Shown in pieces: positions 17,687 to 27,278 of a stretch of DNA of 64,000 nucleotides. The notes beneath the pieces were generated by a model. That model ran no database searches and was not told the DNA's origin. It was given only the letters and a program-made list of their open reading frames with translations. The DNA is from Mesorhizobium sp. B4-1-4 (GTDB lineage Bacteria; Pseudomonadota; Alphaproteobacteria; Rhizobiales; Rhizobiaceae): assembly GCF_006439395.2 (NCBI RefSeq), contig NZ_CP083950.1:3782001-3846000 (forward strand), in the 5' to 3' direction. The stretch's first letter is position 1; each line of letters begins with the position of its first letter. Both the position numbers and the translations under genes were made by a program.

Positions 17687-17752
17687 GCAATTCCGGGAAA
17701 AGTGCGAAGCGGTTTTCCGTCCGGAATTGCGCGAAACAACAAGCTAGAGCCG
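17687..17752. repeat. RIME-like intergenic palindromic element
   Basis: The stretch around GGGAAAAGTGCGAAGCGG and the mirrored CCGGAATTGC matches the dispersed palindromic elements I know from rhizobial intergenic regions. Outer arms GCAATTCCGG (17687-17696) and CCGGAATTGC (17721-17730) pair perfectly, with a second inner stem of GGAAAA and TTTTCC. The family name is from memory. Confidence 0.7.
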
Positions 17753-17809
17753 GTCCACGGTTCGATCATACGCTGAACCGCTCTGGGGAGCCCGGATGGA
17801 GAAGGACCC

Positions 17810-17995
17810 GTGCAACCGAAACGATCCGCCAGAGACATCGATCAGATCGCCGCCAGGGAAACGGCCGCCTATCTGCGCCGGGCCTCCATCACCTATCTCG
17901 AATGTTGCATCAGCTTGATGATGACGCATCTGCAGCGCGAGGAGGTTGCCTCGATTCTGGAACGAGAAGCCGACATGCTGCGCAATCTGGATTGA
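17810..17995 (+). CDS. Small helical hypothetical protein (61 aa)
   Basis: A 61-residue, probably all-helical soluble protein with heptad-like patterns and a central Cys-Cys followed by two methionines. GTG start preceded by GAGAAGGA. An EcfG-type promoter upstream supports it being real. It is convergent with the phosphoribosyltransferase-kinase gene, whose stop lies 10 bases beyond. No family recognised. Possibly a small regulator or stress protein. Confidence 0.6.
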   Translation: MQPKRSARDIDQIAARETAAYLRRASITYLECCISLMMTHLQREEVASILEREADMLRNLD

Positions 17996-18005
17996 GCTCG
18001 CGGCT

Positions 18006-19754
18006 TCAGGCCCTTGCCAGTTCGACGAAGCGCAGCAGCCCCGCCTGGTAACGCCGGACGGTATCGGCCAGCCGGGTGCGGTCCCGCTCGTCGGAGGATT
18101 GGGTCGCCATGGTCCACAAGCCGAGCTGAAAAGCCAGGTAGCAGGGCTCCATGTAGGCAACCAGGTCAAGGTCGATGCGAGACCGTGTTCCGGTTTCCAT
18201 GCAACTGACGAGCTTCGAAACCTCCGGGTTGGACAGGCCATGTTCGACGCGGGCTCCGGCGACGTCCCATTCTATCGCCTGGCAGCCTACAAGGTCATGC
18301 GAGCGGCAATGATCGACAGCATCGGTCTTGATGAGCGTGCCATCGGGGCGGGCCAGGAATTCCCAGCGATGCAGCCGTCCGTCGATCTCGACCTTCCGTC
18401 GGGTTTGTGGCGGCTGCCGCGTTGCGAGCCAATCGCGCAATCGTATCCCATGGCTCTCTCCCAGCGCCTGAGTGCAATTGTAGACAGCCATGCCTGCGAG
18501 TTCTGCCAAGGAAGCGCCGGCTTGCGTGGTTTGCAAATTGGCGTCGCGCCAGGCGAGGTACCGCCCCAGATGCTCGATGAGCCTGTCCCTGGATATATGA
18601 GCCTCACCAGCAGTTTCCGGGTCGACCCAGCGCTCGATCAGAAAACCGTGGCGGAGCCCCACGACCGGTGGACCGAAGCCAGCCTCTTGGAGCGACTTTG
18701 CGGACTGCAGCTTGCTTCGGCCGGTTTCGCCAATTCCGGCGAACTTGGCCAGCCATCGCTCCGCGCCTGCCGAAGCCATGAACTTGCGCCGCTCGAAACC
18801 GCCGAAAACCGGAGGCCAGTACTCAGGCTGCGTTCGGAGGCACTCGCGCCAGGCTCCGCCGGAGATCTCGCGCAGCCGGATGTCTGGCCTGCCCAAAAGC
18901 TCGGCGACCCAGTCTTGCAGCGACGGCGCCGTCGAACAGTCGAAAGCGTGCTCGAAATCCGCAACATGGCGGCGGCACCGGAGCCAGAGCGCACGTATGT
19001 CGGGCGACGCCTGGGCACCCGGCTCGCCACGGTGGCTGGGAAACAAATGGATGCGCTCGATGTCGATGCCAAGGTGAAGCAGCCACGCCACCACCGCATG
19101 GAACGAACTGCCGGAAAGGCCAGGCCCCTCGTCAACGATGGCAAATCGGGCGGCCGGATCGTGGCGCCAGCCGCCAATCAATTCGGGATCGGCAGCGATG
19201 CCGCGGCGGAAAGGATGCCCAATGGGCCGCACGCTGACTGGCGGCGGGGCGCCGATGGCGGCCGCGACCATCGCGGCGAGCCCTAGACCGATGCTGCGAA
19301 CGCCGATGACGCAGGTGTTCGCGGCAAGCCCGGAACGTCGGGCGGCGACAAGATAGGTTTCGGGGTAGAGCGCGTAAAAGGCATAGCCTTCGGCGGCCCC
19401 GGTGACGACTTCGCCCTGGCAATCCAGGTCCCGAAGCATAAAGAGAATATCATCGTTCAGCGCTCCGCTGGCGACAAAGCCGAATTGCCAGGACCGCGCA
19501 ACTTCCTGCGCCAGCCCGAAAAGGATTTTTGCGCCTTGCCGTTGACGCAGTGAATTGCTGTCGAACCCAGAGGCCCGGAACTCGATGTCGGCAAGGCCCT
19601 GGGCCAGCTCCGAAACGCTTATGAATAGGCCCACCAGGGCGGCATGCCGCTCGATGCCGGCCGGCATCGAGCCGATGTCCGCCGCTGCCTCGCAGGCGGC
19701 TTCTCTGAGCCGCGACGCGCTGTGCACCTGCTTGTGGTCGCCAAAGACGATCAT
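18006..19754 (-). CDS. Phosphoribosyltransferase-kinase fusion
   Basis: A 582-residue two-domain protein. The first half (about 100-300) looks like a type I phosphoribosyltransferase: a [15 protein letters not shown] loop and [14 protein letters not shown], which fits the PRPP-binding pattern of two acidic residues followed by a Ser/Thr-Gly-Ser/Thr loop. The second half (about 330-550) resembles an aminoglycoside-phosphotransferase/kinase fold, with an N-lobe WLAKFAG strand, HGFLIERWV hinge and HRWEFL catalytic-loop-like segment. The reaction may be PRPP-dependent synthesis and phosphorylation of a nucleoside-like metabolite, which is inference. It is reversed relative to the cluster and lies between its two operons. 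No clear promoter seen. Confidence 0.75.
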   Translation of the reverse strand: MIVFGDHKQVHSASRLREAACEAAADIGSMPAGIERHAALVGLFISVSELAQGLADIEFRASGFDSNSLRQRQGAKILFGLAQEVARSWQFGFVASGALNDDILFMLRDLDCQGEVVTGAAEGYAFYALYPETYLVAARRSGLAANTCVIGVRSIGLGLAAMVAAAIGAPPPVSVRPIGHPFRRGIAADPELIGGWRHDPAARFAIVDEGPGLSGSSFHAVVAWLLHLGIDIERIHLFPSHRGEPGAQASPDIRALWLRCRRHVADFEHAFDCSTAPSLQDWVAELLGRPDIRLREISGGAWRECLRTQPEYWPPVFGGFERRKFMASAGAERWLAKFAGIGETGRSKLQSAKSLQEAGFGPPVVGLRHGFLIERWVDPETAGEAHISRDRLIEHLGRYLAWRDANLQTTQAGASLAELAGMAVYNCTQALGESHGIRLRDWLATRQPPQTRRKVEIDGRLHRWEFLARPDGTLIKTDAVDHCRSHDLVGCQAIEWDVAGARVEHGLSNPEVSKLVSCMETGTRSRIDLDLVAYMEPCYLAFQLGLWTMATQSSDERDRTRLADTVRRYQAGLLRFVELARA

Positions 19755-19838
19755 CGTTCCTGCCGGACTATCCCGCCGCCAACGCCGACCCAGCCCTGTT
19801 TGATCCGTGCCGGGCGCCGCAATTTTTCACGATTTGAA

Positions 19839-19863
19839 GGAACATTCGTGGCCGCTCCCGGTT
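19839..19863 (+). promoter_or_regulatory. EcfG-type promoter of the inositol-phosphate synthase operon
   Basis: GGAAC-N17-GTT ending 44 bases before the GTG at 19908. It rules out the longer upstream reading-frame starts and can drive the second half of the cluster to 28.2 kb. Confidence 0.82.
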
Positions 19864-19907
19864 CGGCAGCGAGGAACTTACCTCCAACCAACAGAGGCGT
19901 CGGTTTC

Positions 19908-21011
19908 GTGGCATCGAAGAAAGTTCGTATCGGCATCGTCGGTGTCGGCAATTGCGCATCCTCCCTGGTGCAAGGGCTGACCTATTATCGCGACGCAAAA
20001 AGCAACCAGCCGATACCCGGACTGATGCATGCCGACCTCGGCGGCTATCATGTCGATGACGTCGAGGTCGTCTGCGCGTTCGACGTCGCAACGACCAAGG
20101 TGGGGCGCGATGTCGCCGAAGCGATTTACAACGCGCCCAACAACACCTTCCGCTTCGCCGATGTGGCGCCGACCGGCGTTCGTGTCGAGCGTGGTCCCAC
20201 GCTCGACGGCATCGGCAAATATCTGCGAGACGAAATCGAGGAGTCGAAGGAGCCGGTCGCCGACGTCTGTGGGGCGCTTCGCGACAGTGGTTGCGACGTG
20301 CTGGTATCGTATCTGCCGGTCGGTTCCGAAGAGGCGACGCGTTTTTACGCCGAATGCGCGTTGGATGCCGGCTGCGCATTCGTCAACTGCATCCCCGTCT
20401 TCATTGCTTCGCGTCCTGAATGGCGGCGGCGGTTCGAGCAGCGTGGCCTTCCCCTGGTCGGGGACGATATCAAGAGCCAGGTCGGCGCGACCATCGTGCA
20501 CCGGTTGCTGGCCAATCTTTTCCGTGAGCGCGGGGTGCGCATCGACCGCACCTACCAGCTCAATTTCGGCGGCAACACAGACTTCCTCAACATGCTGGAA
20601 CGCGAGCGGCTGGAATCGAAGAAGATCTCCAAGACCCAGTCCGTCACCAGCCAACTCGACGTTCCGCTCGAGGCGGGCAACATCCATGTCGGCCCAAGCG
20701 ACCACGTGCCCTGGCTGACCGACCGCAAATGGGCCTATATTCGTGTCGAAGGAACGACCTTCGGCGGCGTGCCGCTGAACGCTGAACTCAAGCTCGAAGT
20801 GTGGGACTCGCCCAACTCCGCCGGCGTGGTGATCGATGCGGTGCGTTGCGCCAAACTCGCGCTCGACCGCGGCATTGCAGGCGCCCTGACCGGGCCTTGC
20901 AGCTATTTCATGAAATCGCCGCCGGAGCAGTTCACGGACGCCGAGGCACGCCTGCGCACCCTCGCCTTCATCTCCGGCAAGGACGAGCCGATGCTCGACG
21001 CCGCCGAATGA
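19908..21011 (+). CDS. ino1: Inositol-3-phosphate synthase
   Basis: A 367-residue enzyme of the short, actinobacterial type. It converts glucose 6-phosphate to 1D-myo-inositol 3-phosphate with NAD. Seen: [16 protein letters not shown] at the N-terminus, [23 protein letters not shown], the diagnostic [12 protein letters not shown], and [10 protein letters not shown]. These match the mycobacterial-type family rather than the long eukaryotic one. The start is GTG with AGAGG upstream, chosen because the EcfG promoter ends 44 bases before. Its stop overlaps the phosphatase gene that follows. This makes inositol a probable precursor of the cluster's product. Confidence 0.92.
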   Translation: MASKKVRIGIVGVGNCASSLVQGLTYYRDAKSNQPIPGLMHADLGGYHVDDVEVVCAFDVATTKVGRDVAEAIYNAPNNTFRFADVAPTGVRVERGPTLDGIGKYLRDEIEESKEPVADVCGALRDSGCDVLVSYLPVGSEEATRFYAECALDAGCAFVNCIPVFIASRPEWRRRFEQRGLPLVGDDIKSQVGATIVHRLLANLFRERGVRIDRTYQLNFGGNTDFLNMLERERLESKKISKTQSVTSQLDVPLEAGNIHVGPSDHVPWLTDRKWAYIRVEGTTFGGVPLNAELKLEVWDSPNSAGVVIDAVRCAKLALDRGIAGALTGPCSYFMKSPPEQFTDAEARLRTLAFISGKDEPMLDAAE

Positions 21012-21604
21012 CAACGACGTTTTTTCTGATCCGGCATGCGGCGCACGACAATGTCGGCGGCTATCTGGCGGGCCGAATGGAAGGGATCTGCCTTGGCGAA
21101 GCCGGCAAGGCACAGGCTCAGCATCTCGCCGGTCGCATGGCCCGCGAACCCCTAGCCGCCATCTGCAGCAGTCCGCGCGAGCGCACGCTGGAGACCGCAA
21201 AACCGATCGCACTTGCCTGCGGCGTCAACGACATCGCGATCTGCCAGGAATTGGACGAGATCGACTTCGGCGTCTGGTCGGGCAAGACCTTTGACGAGCT
21301 GAATGCGGACGCCAGCTGGCGTCTGTGGAATGATCAACGCCAACAGGCGCGTACGCCGAGCGGTGAAACGATGCTGGATGTCCAGCAGCGCATCGTCGGC
21401 CTGATGGACGCTCTGCGCCAAAACACCCAGGGCCAGTGTGTTGCGCTTGTCAGCCACGCCGACGTCATCAAGGCGGCGGTATGCAAGGTGCTCGGCCTCC
21501 AGCTCGGCGACTGCTTCCGCTTCGACATCGAGCCGGCGTCGATCACCACGATCGTGCATGGCGACTGGGGCTCGAAACTCATTCGCCTCAATGAAAGCGC
21601 CTGA
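21008..21604 (+). CDS. Histidine phosphatase family protein
   Basis: A 198-residue phosphoglycerate-mutase-like phosphatase. LIRHAAHDN holds the phosphate-accepting His, [11 protein letters not shown] the second pocket Arg, and VSHADVIK the other catalytic His. It is coupled by ATGA to inositol-3-phosphate synthase, so it may release free inositol from inositol 3-phosphate, or dephosphorylate a later sugar phosphate. That role is inferred from position only. Confidence 0.88.
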   Translation: MTTTFFLIRHAAHDNVGGYLAGRMEGICLGEAGKAQAQHLAGRMAREPLAAICSSPRERTLETAKPIALACGVNDIAICQELDEIDFGVWSGKTFDELNADASWRLWNDQRQQARTPSGETMLDVQQRIVGLMDALRQNTQGQCVALVSHADVIKAAVCKVLGLQLGDCFRFDIEPASITTIVHGDWGSKLIRLNESA

Positions 21605-21617
21605 CAGGAGTTATGAA

Positions 21618-22718
21618 ATGCGGATGGTCATTTTCGGCCTCACCGTTACCTCTTCATGGGGAAACGGCCATGCCACCCTCTGGCGCGGGCTTATACGGGC
21701 GCTGGCGCGGCTGGGCTGGTCTGTCAGCTTCTTCGAACATGATACGCCTTACTATGCCGGAACCCGGGATCTCGACCATCTCGATGGCGGTCACCTCGTT
21801 CTGTATCCCGACTGGGACAATATCCGCCGTGTCGCCGAGGCCACAATCCAGCAGGCCGATGTGGTCATCGTCACCTCCTATTGCCCCGACGCGGTCGAAG
21901 CCTCGCGGCTTGCGCAGCAAGCCTGCCGTGGACTGAAGGTGTTCTATGATCTCGACACGCCCGTCACGTTGACAAGGATCGAGCAAGGCGAATGGCCGCC
22001 CTATTTCGGTCCGGAAGGCCTGCGCGATTTCGATCTGGTGCTGAGCTATACGGGCGGGCCGGCGCTCGATGCGCTGAAGACGGTGCTTGGCGCGGGTTTC
22101 GTCGCTCCGCTTTACGGCCATGTCGATCCGAAACGCCACCGGCCGGCTCAGGCAAGAGCCGATTTTGCCGGCGACCTGTCCTATCTCGGCACTTATGCCG
22201 CGGACCGTCAGGCCGGCGTCGAGAAGCTCCTGGTCCAGCCTGCGGCCCGGCTCCCCGACCGCCGCTTCATCATCGGCGGCGCGCAGTACCCCCAGGAATT
22301 CCCGTGGAGCGACAACATCTTCTTTGTCAGGCACCTGCCTCCAGCCGATCATCCGGCCTTCTTCTGCTCATCGCGGCTGACGCTGAATGTCACCCGCGAG
22401 GCGATGGCGAAAAAGGGCTGGTGCCCCTCGGGCCGGTTGTTCGAGGCGGCAGCCTGTGGCGCCGCAATCATCAGCGACAGATGGCCGGGCCTGGACAGCT
22501 TCTTCGAGCCGGGCAGCGAGATCCTGCTCGCCGACACCACTGACGACGTGGTCGCCGCCTTGAGCCTGTCGGACCGGGAGCTTGACGCCCTGCGCACCCG
22601 CGCCCGCGAGCGTGTGCTTGACGAACACACATCCGCGCGGCGCGCCGCGGATCTGGATCAGATGCTGAACGACGCATTGCATGCGCCGGCGCGCGACCAG
22701 ATGAAGGAAGCCGTCTGA
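21618..22718 (+). CDS. CgeB-like glycosyltransferase (fourth copy)
   Basis: A 366-residue paralogue of the gene at 15418: GLTVTSSWGNGHATLWRGLI at the start and RLFEAAACGAAIISDRWPGL near residue 285. ACAGGAG precedes the ATG by seven bases. Its stop and the next start share one base (TGATG). The donor is probably one of the nucleotide sugars made in the cluster; an inositol-derived acceptor is possible given the neighbours. Confidence 0.87.
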   Translation: MRMVIFGLTVTSSWGNGHATLWRGLIRALARLGWSVSFFEHDTPYYAGTRDLDHLDGGHLVLYPDWDNIRRVAEATIQQADVVIVTSYCPDAVEASRLAQQACRGLKVFYDLDTPVTLTRIEQGEWPPYFGPEGLRDFDLVLSYTGGPALDALKTVLGAGFVAPLYGHVDPKRHRPAQARADFAGDLSYLGTYAADRQAGVEKLLVQPAARLPDRRFIIGGAQYPQEFPWSDNIFFVRHLPPADHPAFFCSSRLTLNVTREAMAKKGWCPSGRLFEAAACGAAIISDRWPGLDSFFEPGSEILLADTTDDVVAALSLSDRELDALRTRARERVLDEHTSARRAADLDQMLNDALHAPARDQMKEAV

Positions 22719-23521
22719 TGCTGGGCATAGTGCCGGCCGCCGGACGCGGCAGCCGTATTCAACCGCTCGGCTTCTCGAAAGAGTTGCTACCGGTCGGCAG
22801 CAGGTTGGACGGACAGACCGAACGGCCTTGCGCGGTGAGCGAATATCTCGTGCGGCGCATGGTGCGCAATGGCGTCGACAGGATCTGCTTCGTCATCGGG
22901 TCGGGCAAATCGGACATCCTGGAATATTACGCGGCGGGCTACGACACCGCGACCGCCATCTTCGTGGCCCAGCCCTCCCCGGTCGGTCTTTGCGACGCGA
23001 TCTTCCGCGCGGAGCCGCTGGTCTCGCCGGAGGAAACGGTTCTCGTCGGTCTCCCTGACACCATCTGGTTTCCCGAGGACGGTTTCTGCCGGCTTGCCGA
23101 CGACCGGCTGTCCTTCCTGCTGTTCCCCGTGGATCGTCCCGAACTCTTCGACGCCGTGGTTGTCGACGAGGGCGACCGGGTGAGGGAAATTCAGGTCAAG
23201 CAGCGCGACGCCGCGACCAATTGGATCTGGGGCGCGTTCAAGATGCCGGGCCGTATCTTCCACCAGCTTGCCGCGCTGTGGCGCGAGCGGGACCGTTACG
23301 ACGAATATCTGGGCACGCTGATCAATGCCTATCTGGCTTCTGGAGGTGAGGCTTATGGTGTCAAGGCAGGCACCGCCTACGTCGATGTCGGCACCTTCAA
23401 CGGCTATCGCACAGCACTGCGCCTGCTCGAAAACAACGATGTCCCCGAAGACTTGGGCTCGCACCTGTTGACGGCCCAAGGCCGCTCGCACGTACCGTCC
23501 TTTCCAGGCGAAGGAGGTTAG
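22718..23521 (+). CDS. Sugar-phosphate nucleotidyltransferase
   Basis: A 267-residue NTP_transferase-fold protein. The signature reads PAAGRGSRIQPLGFSKELLP, a variant of the GGxGTRLxPxT loop with the catalytic Lys retained, followed by a GLPDTIW metal-binding Asp and a VDVGTFNGY C-terminal motif. It probably makes a nucleoside-diphosphate sugar such as UDP- or dTDP-glucose type from NTP and sugar 1-phosphate. It overlaps the transferase before by one base and stops one base short of the methyltransferase. Confidence 0.87.
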   Translation: MLGIVPAAGRGSRIQPLGFSKELLPVGSRLDGQTERPCAVSEYLVRRMVRNGVDRICFVIGSGKSDILEYYAAGYDTATAIFVAQPSPVGLCDAIFRAEPLVSPEETVLVGLPDTIWFPEDGFCRLADDRLSFLLFPVDRPELFDAVVVDEGDRVREIQVKQRDAATNWIWGAFKMPGRIFHQLAALWRERDRYDEYLGTLINAYLASGGEAYGVKAGTAYVDVGTFNGYRTALRLLENNDVPEDLGSHLLTAQGRSHVPSFPGEGG

Positions 23522-23522
23522 G

Positions 23523-24284
23523 ATGCTGCATTCCAATGCCGATATACGTCGTCGCATCGATGCGCTCGGGCCGTGGTTCCACAATATGGAATTGGCCGGC
23601 GTCGAGACCGCGCCCGACCATTTCCTCGGCAATTACCCGCTGATCAAATGGCGCAAGTTCGCGGACGCGATCCCGGCCGATCTGACGGGCAAGTCCGTGC
23701 TCGATATCGGCTGCAATGCCGGCTTCTATTCGATCGAAATGAAAAGGCGTGGCGCCGACCGTGTGCTCGGCATCGATTTCGACGAGGCCTATCTGGCACA
23801 GGCCCGTTTTGCCGCCGAGGTCGCGGATTGCGAGATCGAATTCCGGCAATTGTCGGTCTATGACGTCGGCGGTCTGGGCGAAAGCTTCGACATCGTGCTG
23901 TTCATGGGGGTGCTCTACCATCTGCGCCATCCGCTGCTGGCGCTCGATCTGATCCGCGAGCACGTCGTGGCCGATCTGTTGATCTTCCAGTCGATGCAGC
24001 GCGGCAGCACCGATTTGCCCGAGCTCGAACAGAACTACCACTTCTGGAGCCATGAGCTGTTCGACCAGCCGGAATTCCCGAAACTTCACTTCATCGAGCA
24101 CCGCTACGCCGACGATCCGACAAATTGGTGGATTCCGAACCGCGCCTGCGCCGAGGCCATGCTGCGCAGCGCCGGTTTCGAGATCGTCCGGCATCCTGAA
24201 ACGGAGGTTTATTTTTGCCGCGTGGCCGGCGAGCCGGCCGGCGGCGGTGCCGTCTATCCGGTGAAAGGGAGACAAGATGATTGA
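23523..24284 (+). CDS. SAM-dependent methyltransferase
   Basis: A 253-residue class I methyltransferase. SAM-binding motif I is VLDIGCNAGFYSIEM, with the acidic residue at GIDFDEAY. The N-terminal GPWFHNMEL and the LFMGVLYHLRHPLLAL block resemble the tRNA-uridine carboxymethyltransferase-like family that also modifies sugars. I recall a TIGRFAM for this subgroup (Rta_06860 family) but could not check. It probably methylates the glycan or inositol product. Overlaps the glycoside hydrolase start by eight bases. Confidence 0.85.
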   Translation: MLHSNADIRRRIDALGPWFHNMELAGVETAPDHFLGNYPLIKWRKFADAIPADLTGKSVLDIGCNAGFYSIEMKRRGADRVLGIDFDEAYLAQARFAAEVADCEIEFRQLSVYDVGGLGESFDIVLFMGVLYHLRHPLLALDLIREHVVADLLIFQSMQRGSTDLPELEQNYHFWSHELFDQPEFPKLHFIEHRYADDPTNWWIPNRACAEAMLRSAGFEIVRHPETEVYFCRVAGEPAGGGAVYPVKGRQDD

Positions 24285-25209
24285 AGCCGCCATGATCTGG
24301 AACGAGCCCAACAACAAGTCCCATTGGGATCCCGAGCTTGATCCCGACTGGAGCCGCTTCGCCACCATGGCGATCCTGGCCGCGGATGCGATAAAGCGGG
24401 AAAATCCGGCAGTGACCAAGGTCCTCGGCGGTATCTCGCCGATCGATGCGGGGTTCATGACCCGGATGAAGGAATTCGGCGTCCTCGATCACCTCGACGC
24501 TGTCGCCGTGCACGGTTTCCCGCTGGACTGGAACCTTTGGCAAATCCAGGAGTGGCCGCAAAAGCTCGGCGAGATTTCCGCGGTCATCGACCTCCCGATC
24601 TGGGTCAGCGAAGTCGGTATCTCGACCTTTGGCGCGGAAGAGGTCCAGGTCTGGGGCTTGCGCCGTACGGCGGAACTGCTGATCGGCAATACGCCGCGCA
24701 TCCAATGGTACAGCCTCTACGACCTCCCCCGCGCCTGGGAAGCCACCACGCGCCACCGCGAAGCGGAAGGATCTTCCTATTACCGCCATTTCTACATGGG
24801 CCTGCTTCGCGAAGACGGCACGCCGAAGCCGGCACTCGAGGAATTCCTTCGCTACGCTCCGCAGATCGGATTGGTCCAGTGGTTCCACTACCAAGACCAT
24901 CGGCTGGACGATGCCGTTGCCTGGATGAAACGGCTCGGCGTCACCCATATGCGTACAGGCCTATCCTGGGCCGACAGTTTCAGGCCGAACGCGCTCGACT
25001 GGTTCGACCGCCAGATGCAGGCGCTTGAGGATTTCAATGTTACGGTCACGTTCTGCTTCACGCCCGAGCATCGTGGCCTGCAACCCCACCACACCAGCCC
25101 GCCTTTGGTGCCGGAGGAATTCGCTGAATTTTGCGCCGCTATGATCCAGCGCTATGCGCCCGGGATCAGCGCCGGCGCGGTTCCGGCGCGTCGGGCCTCG
25201 GCCGCATGA
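24277..25209 (+). CDS. Glycoside hydrolase-like TIM-barrel protein
   Basis: A 310-residue protein resembling clan A beta-xylosidases (GH39-like). The likely acid/base is Glu in WNEPNNKSHWD near residue 13; the likely nucleophile is Glu in WVSEVGIST. No signal peptide, so it acts in the cytoplasm. The N-terminal part begins very close to the acid/base motif, shorter than exported family members, and a second barrel-like segment ends the protein. In a biosynthetic cluster it may trim or transglycosylate the product. Confidence in the fold is fair, in substrate low. Confidence 0.75.
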   Translation: MIEAAMIWNEPNNKSHWDPELDPDWSRFATMAILAADAIKRENPAVTKVLGGISPIDAGFMTRMKEFGVLDHLDAVAVHGFPLDWNLWQIQEWPQKLGEISAVIDLPIWVSEVGISTFGAEEVQVWGLRRTAELLIGNTPRIQWYSLYDLPRAWEATTRHREAEGSSYYRHFYMGLLREDGTPKPALEEFLRYAPQIGLVQWFHYQDHRLDDAVAWMKRLGVTHMRTGLSWADSFRPNALDWFDRQMQALEDFNVTVTFCFTPEHRGLQPHHTSPPLVPEEFAEFCAAMIQRYAPGISAGAVPARRASAA

Positions 25210-25221
25210 GGGCTTCGTGCT

Positions 25222-26286
25222 GTGACCCTCACGGTCCTCAATGTAGCCTATCCCCTGGCCCCGGTCGGGCCTGACGCCGTCGGCGGCGCGGAACAAGTGC
25301 TGTCCATGCTGGACCGTGCGCTGGTGCGGATGGGCCATCGTTCCCTTGTCGTCGCTTGCCAGGGCTCCAACACGGCCGGCACCCTGATCGAGACCCCTGC
25401 CGAAACGGGCGTACTCGATGAAGCAGCCAAGAGGCGGGCTCAGGATGCGCATCGTGCGGCAATCGCTGAAGCCCGCGCACGCTGGCCGGTCGATGTGGTT
25501 CATCTGCATGGCATCGACTTCGATGCTTACCTGCCGGACACTGGCCCGACGCTGGTAACACTGCACCTGCCGCTCCAATGGTACCCGCCGGCGGTGCTAC
25601 GACCGGTGCGTGAGGACCTCTGGCTCCACGCGGTATCGGCGGCGCAGCAGGAAACAGCTCCGACCGGCTCCATTCTGGTGCCGCCGATTCCGAACGGCGT
25701 CGACGTCGACGCTTTGAGCGAAACCCGATCGCGGCGCAATTTCGCGCTGGTGCTCAGTCGAATATGCCCCGAGAAAGGCATTCACCTCGCACTCGAAGCG
25801 GCCAAACAGGCGGAAGTGCCGCTGGCCGTCGGCGGCAGGCTCTATCCCTACCAGACGCATATCCAATACTTCGACGATGAAGTCGCGCCGCGTCTCGACA
25901 GGCACAGGCGCTTCCTCGGACCGCTCGGCTTTTTCGCCAAACGGCGTTTTCTCAATGCGGCCCGCTGCCTGGTCGTCCCCAGCCTCGCCGCCGAAACAAG
26001 CTCGCTTGTCGCGATGGAGGCGCTCGCTTGCGGCACGCCGGTCGTTGCCTTTCCGAATGGCGCGCTGCCCGACGTCGTCGAGCATGGCAAGACCGGCTTT
26101 CTGGTCGACGACGTCGACGAGATGGCGCGAGCCATCATGGCCTCGGCCGGTCTCGACAACGAAACATGCCGGACCGAGGCGCGCCGCCGCTTCTCCCTCG
26201 AGCATATGCTCTCGTCTTACATGGATGCATATGAAGGTCTGGCGCGGCTTGGCGCTCGCCAGCCAGCGCTGGAGACCGACCAGTGA
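25222..26286 (+). CDS. GT4 family glycosyltransferase (second)
   Basis: A 354-residue GT-B enzyme. Acceptor-side motif GPDAVGGAEQV, hinge region LVLSRICPEKGIHLAL, and donor-binding SSLVAMEALACGTPVVAFP with the Glu-x7-Glu pattern of GT4. GTG start twelve bases after the hydrolase stop. It overlaps the GNAT gene by four bases. It adds a further sugar step to the second operon. Confidence 0.88.
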   Translation: MTLTVLNVAYPLAPVGPDAVGGAEQVLSMLDRALVRMGHRSLVVACQGSNTAGTLIETPAETGVLDEAAKRRAQDAHRAAIAEARARWPVDVVHLHGIDFDAYLPDTGPTLVTLHLPLQWYPPAVLRPVREDLWLHAVSAAQQETAPTGSILVPPIPNGVDVDALSETRSRRNFALVLSRICPEKGIHLALEAAKQAEVPLAVGGRLYPYQTHIQYFDDEVAPRLDRHRRFLGPLGFFAKRRFLNAARCLVVPSLAAETSSLVAMEALACGTPVVAFPNGALPDVVEHGKTGFLVDDVDEMARAIMASAGLDNETCRTEARRRFSLEHMLSSYMDAYEGLARLGARQPALETDQ

Positions 26287-27278
26287 GCGGTCTCCACGCC
26301 GAGATCATCCGCGACGAAGGAGCATTGGAGGCGCTGGGACCGGGCTGGCGGCGGCTCTGGCTGCAAAGCCCCGCCGCGACCCCCTTCCAGTCTCCCGCCT
26401 GGCTCCTGCCATGGTGGCGGACATTCGCGCCAGGTGAATTGACGGCGATCGCCGTATGGAACGGATACGATCTTGTCGGCCTGGCACCGCTCTATCTGCA
26501 GGCGCACGCTTCCGGGCCGCGCTTGTTGCCGATCGGCATTTCACTCAGCGACTATCTCGACATTTTGTGCGCACCGGAACAACAGTCAGCCGTCAACGGG
26601 GCCATCGCCGAGGCTGTACTCTCGCTCGAATGGTCGCAATGGATCCTGCCTGATCTCGCGACGGAGGCAGCCGCGCTGGCCCTAACACTGCCGGCCGTGC
26701 GGGAGAATTGCCATTCGGGCCATGCCGCATGCCCGGTGCTCCCGCTTGCTGGCGATGCGTCGCTGACGGGTTGCGTCCCTGCCCGGCGCAGGCGTCAGTT
26801 GCGCCGCGCCCACCAAGCCGCACGCCGCAGAGACCGTGTCGACATCCGGCGCGCCGAGGCCGATCCCGAAACATTCCTCGGCCAGCTGATCCGGTTGCAT
26901 GGCGCGCGTTGGGATGGGCAAGGCGGTGGCGTGCTGGCTGACGCCGCCACGCGGGAATTTCACCGGAATGCCCTCCCCCGCCTTGCGGCGGAGGGCTTGG
27001 CCCGATGCTGGCTGATCGAGATCGGCGGCTCGGTTGTCGGCGCCTATTACGGGTTCCATCATGGCCGCCGCGCCTATGCCTATCTCGGCGGCTTCGATCC
27101 AGCCTATGCCGGCGAGAGCCCGGGAGCGATCCTGATCGGTCACGCCATTGGCGAGGCTGTCCGTGAAGGCGCGCGGGAATTCGATTTCCTGCGTGGCCAG
27201 GAAAGCTACAAATATGGCTGGGGCGCGCTCGACCGCTGGACCAGACAAAGGGTGTGGACGCGGAGCACGCCGGCATGA
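26283..27278 (+). CDS. GNAT acyltransferase of the CelD/BcsL (FemX-like) type
   Basis: A 331-residue protein with a duplicated GNAT-like fold. Visible are PFQSPAWLLPWW at the start, an RRRRQLRRAH basic segment, and the C-terminal YYGFHHGRRAYAYLGGFDP block followed by the SPGAILIGHAI core typical of polysaccharide-associated acetyltransferases. It probably acylates the glycan. GTG start overlapping the preceding stop; its own stop overlaps the methyltransferase start. Confidence 0.82.
   Translation: MSGLHAEIIRDEGALEALGPGWRRLWLQSPAATPFQSPAWLLPWWRTFAPGELTAIAVWNGYDLVGLAPLYLQAHASGPRLLPIGISLSDYLDILCAPEQQSAVNGAIAEAVLSLEWSQWILPDLATEAAALALTLPAVRENCHSGHAACPVLPLAGDASLTGCVPARRRRQLRRAHQAARRRDRVDIRRAEADPETFLGQLIRLHGARWDGQGGGVLADAATREFHRNALPRLAAEGLARCWLIEIGGSVVGAYYGFHHGRRAYAYLGGFDPAYAGESPGAILIGHAIGEAVREGAREFDFLRGQESYKYGWGALDRWTRQRVWTRSTPA

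Noticed and set aside
17946..19286. Forward frame of 446 codons opposite the phosphoribosyltransferase-kinase gene
   Set aside because: The reverse frame has a coherent fold and normal composition; this one does not.
19736..19760. GGAAC box just before the phosphoribosyltransferase-kinase start
   Set aside because: Its -10 position would fall inside the coding region and does not match GTT.
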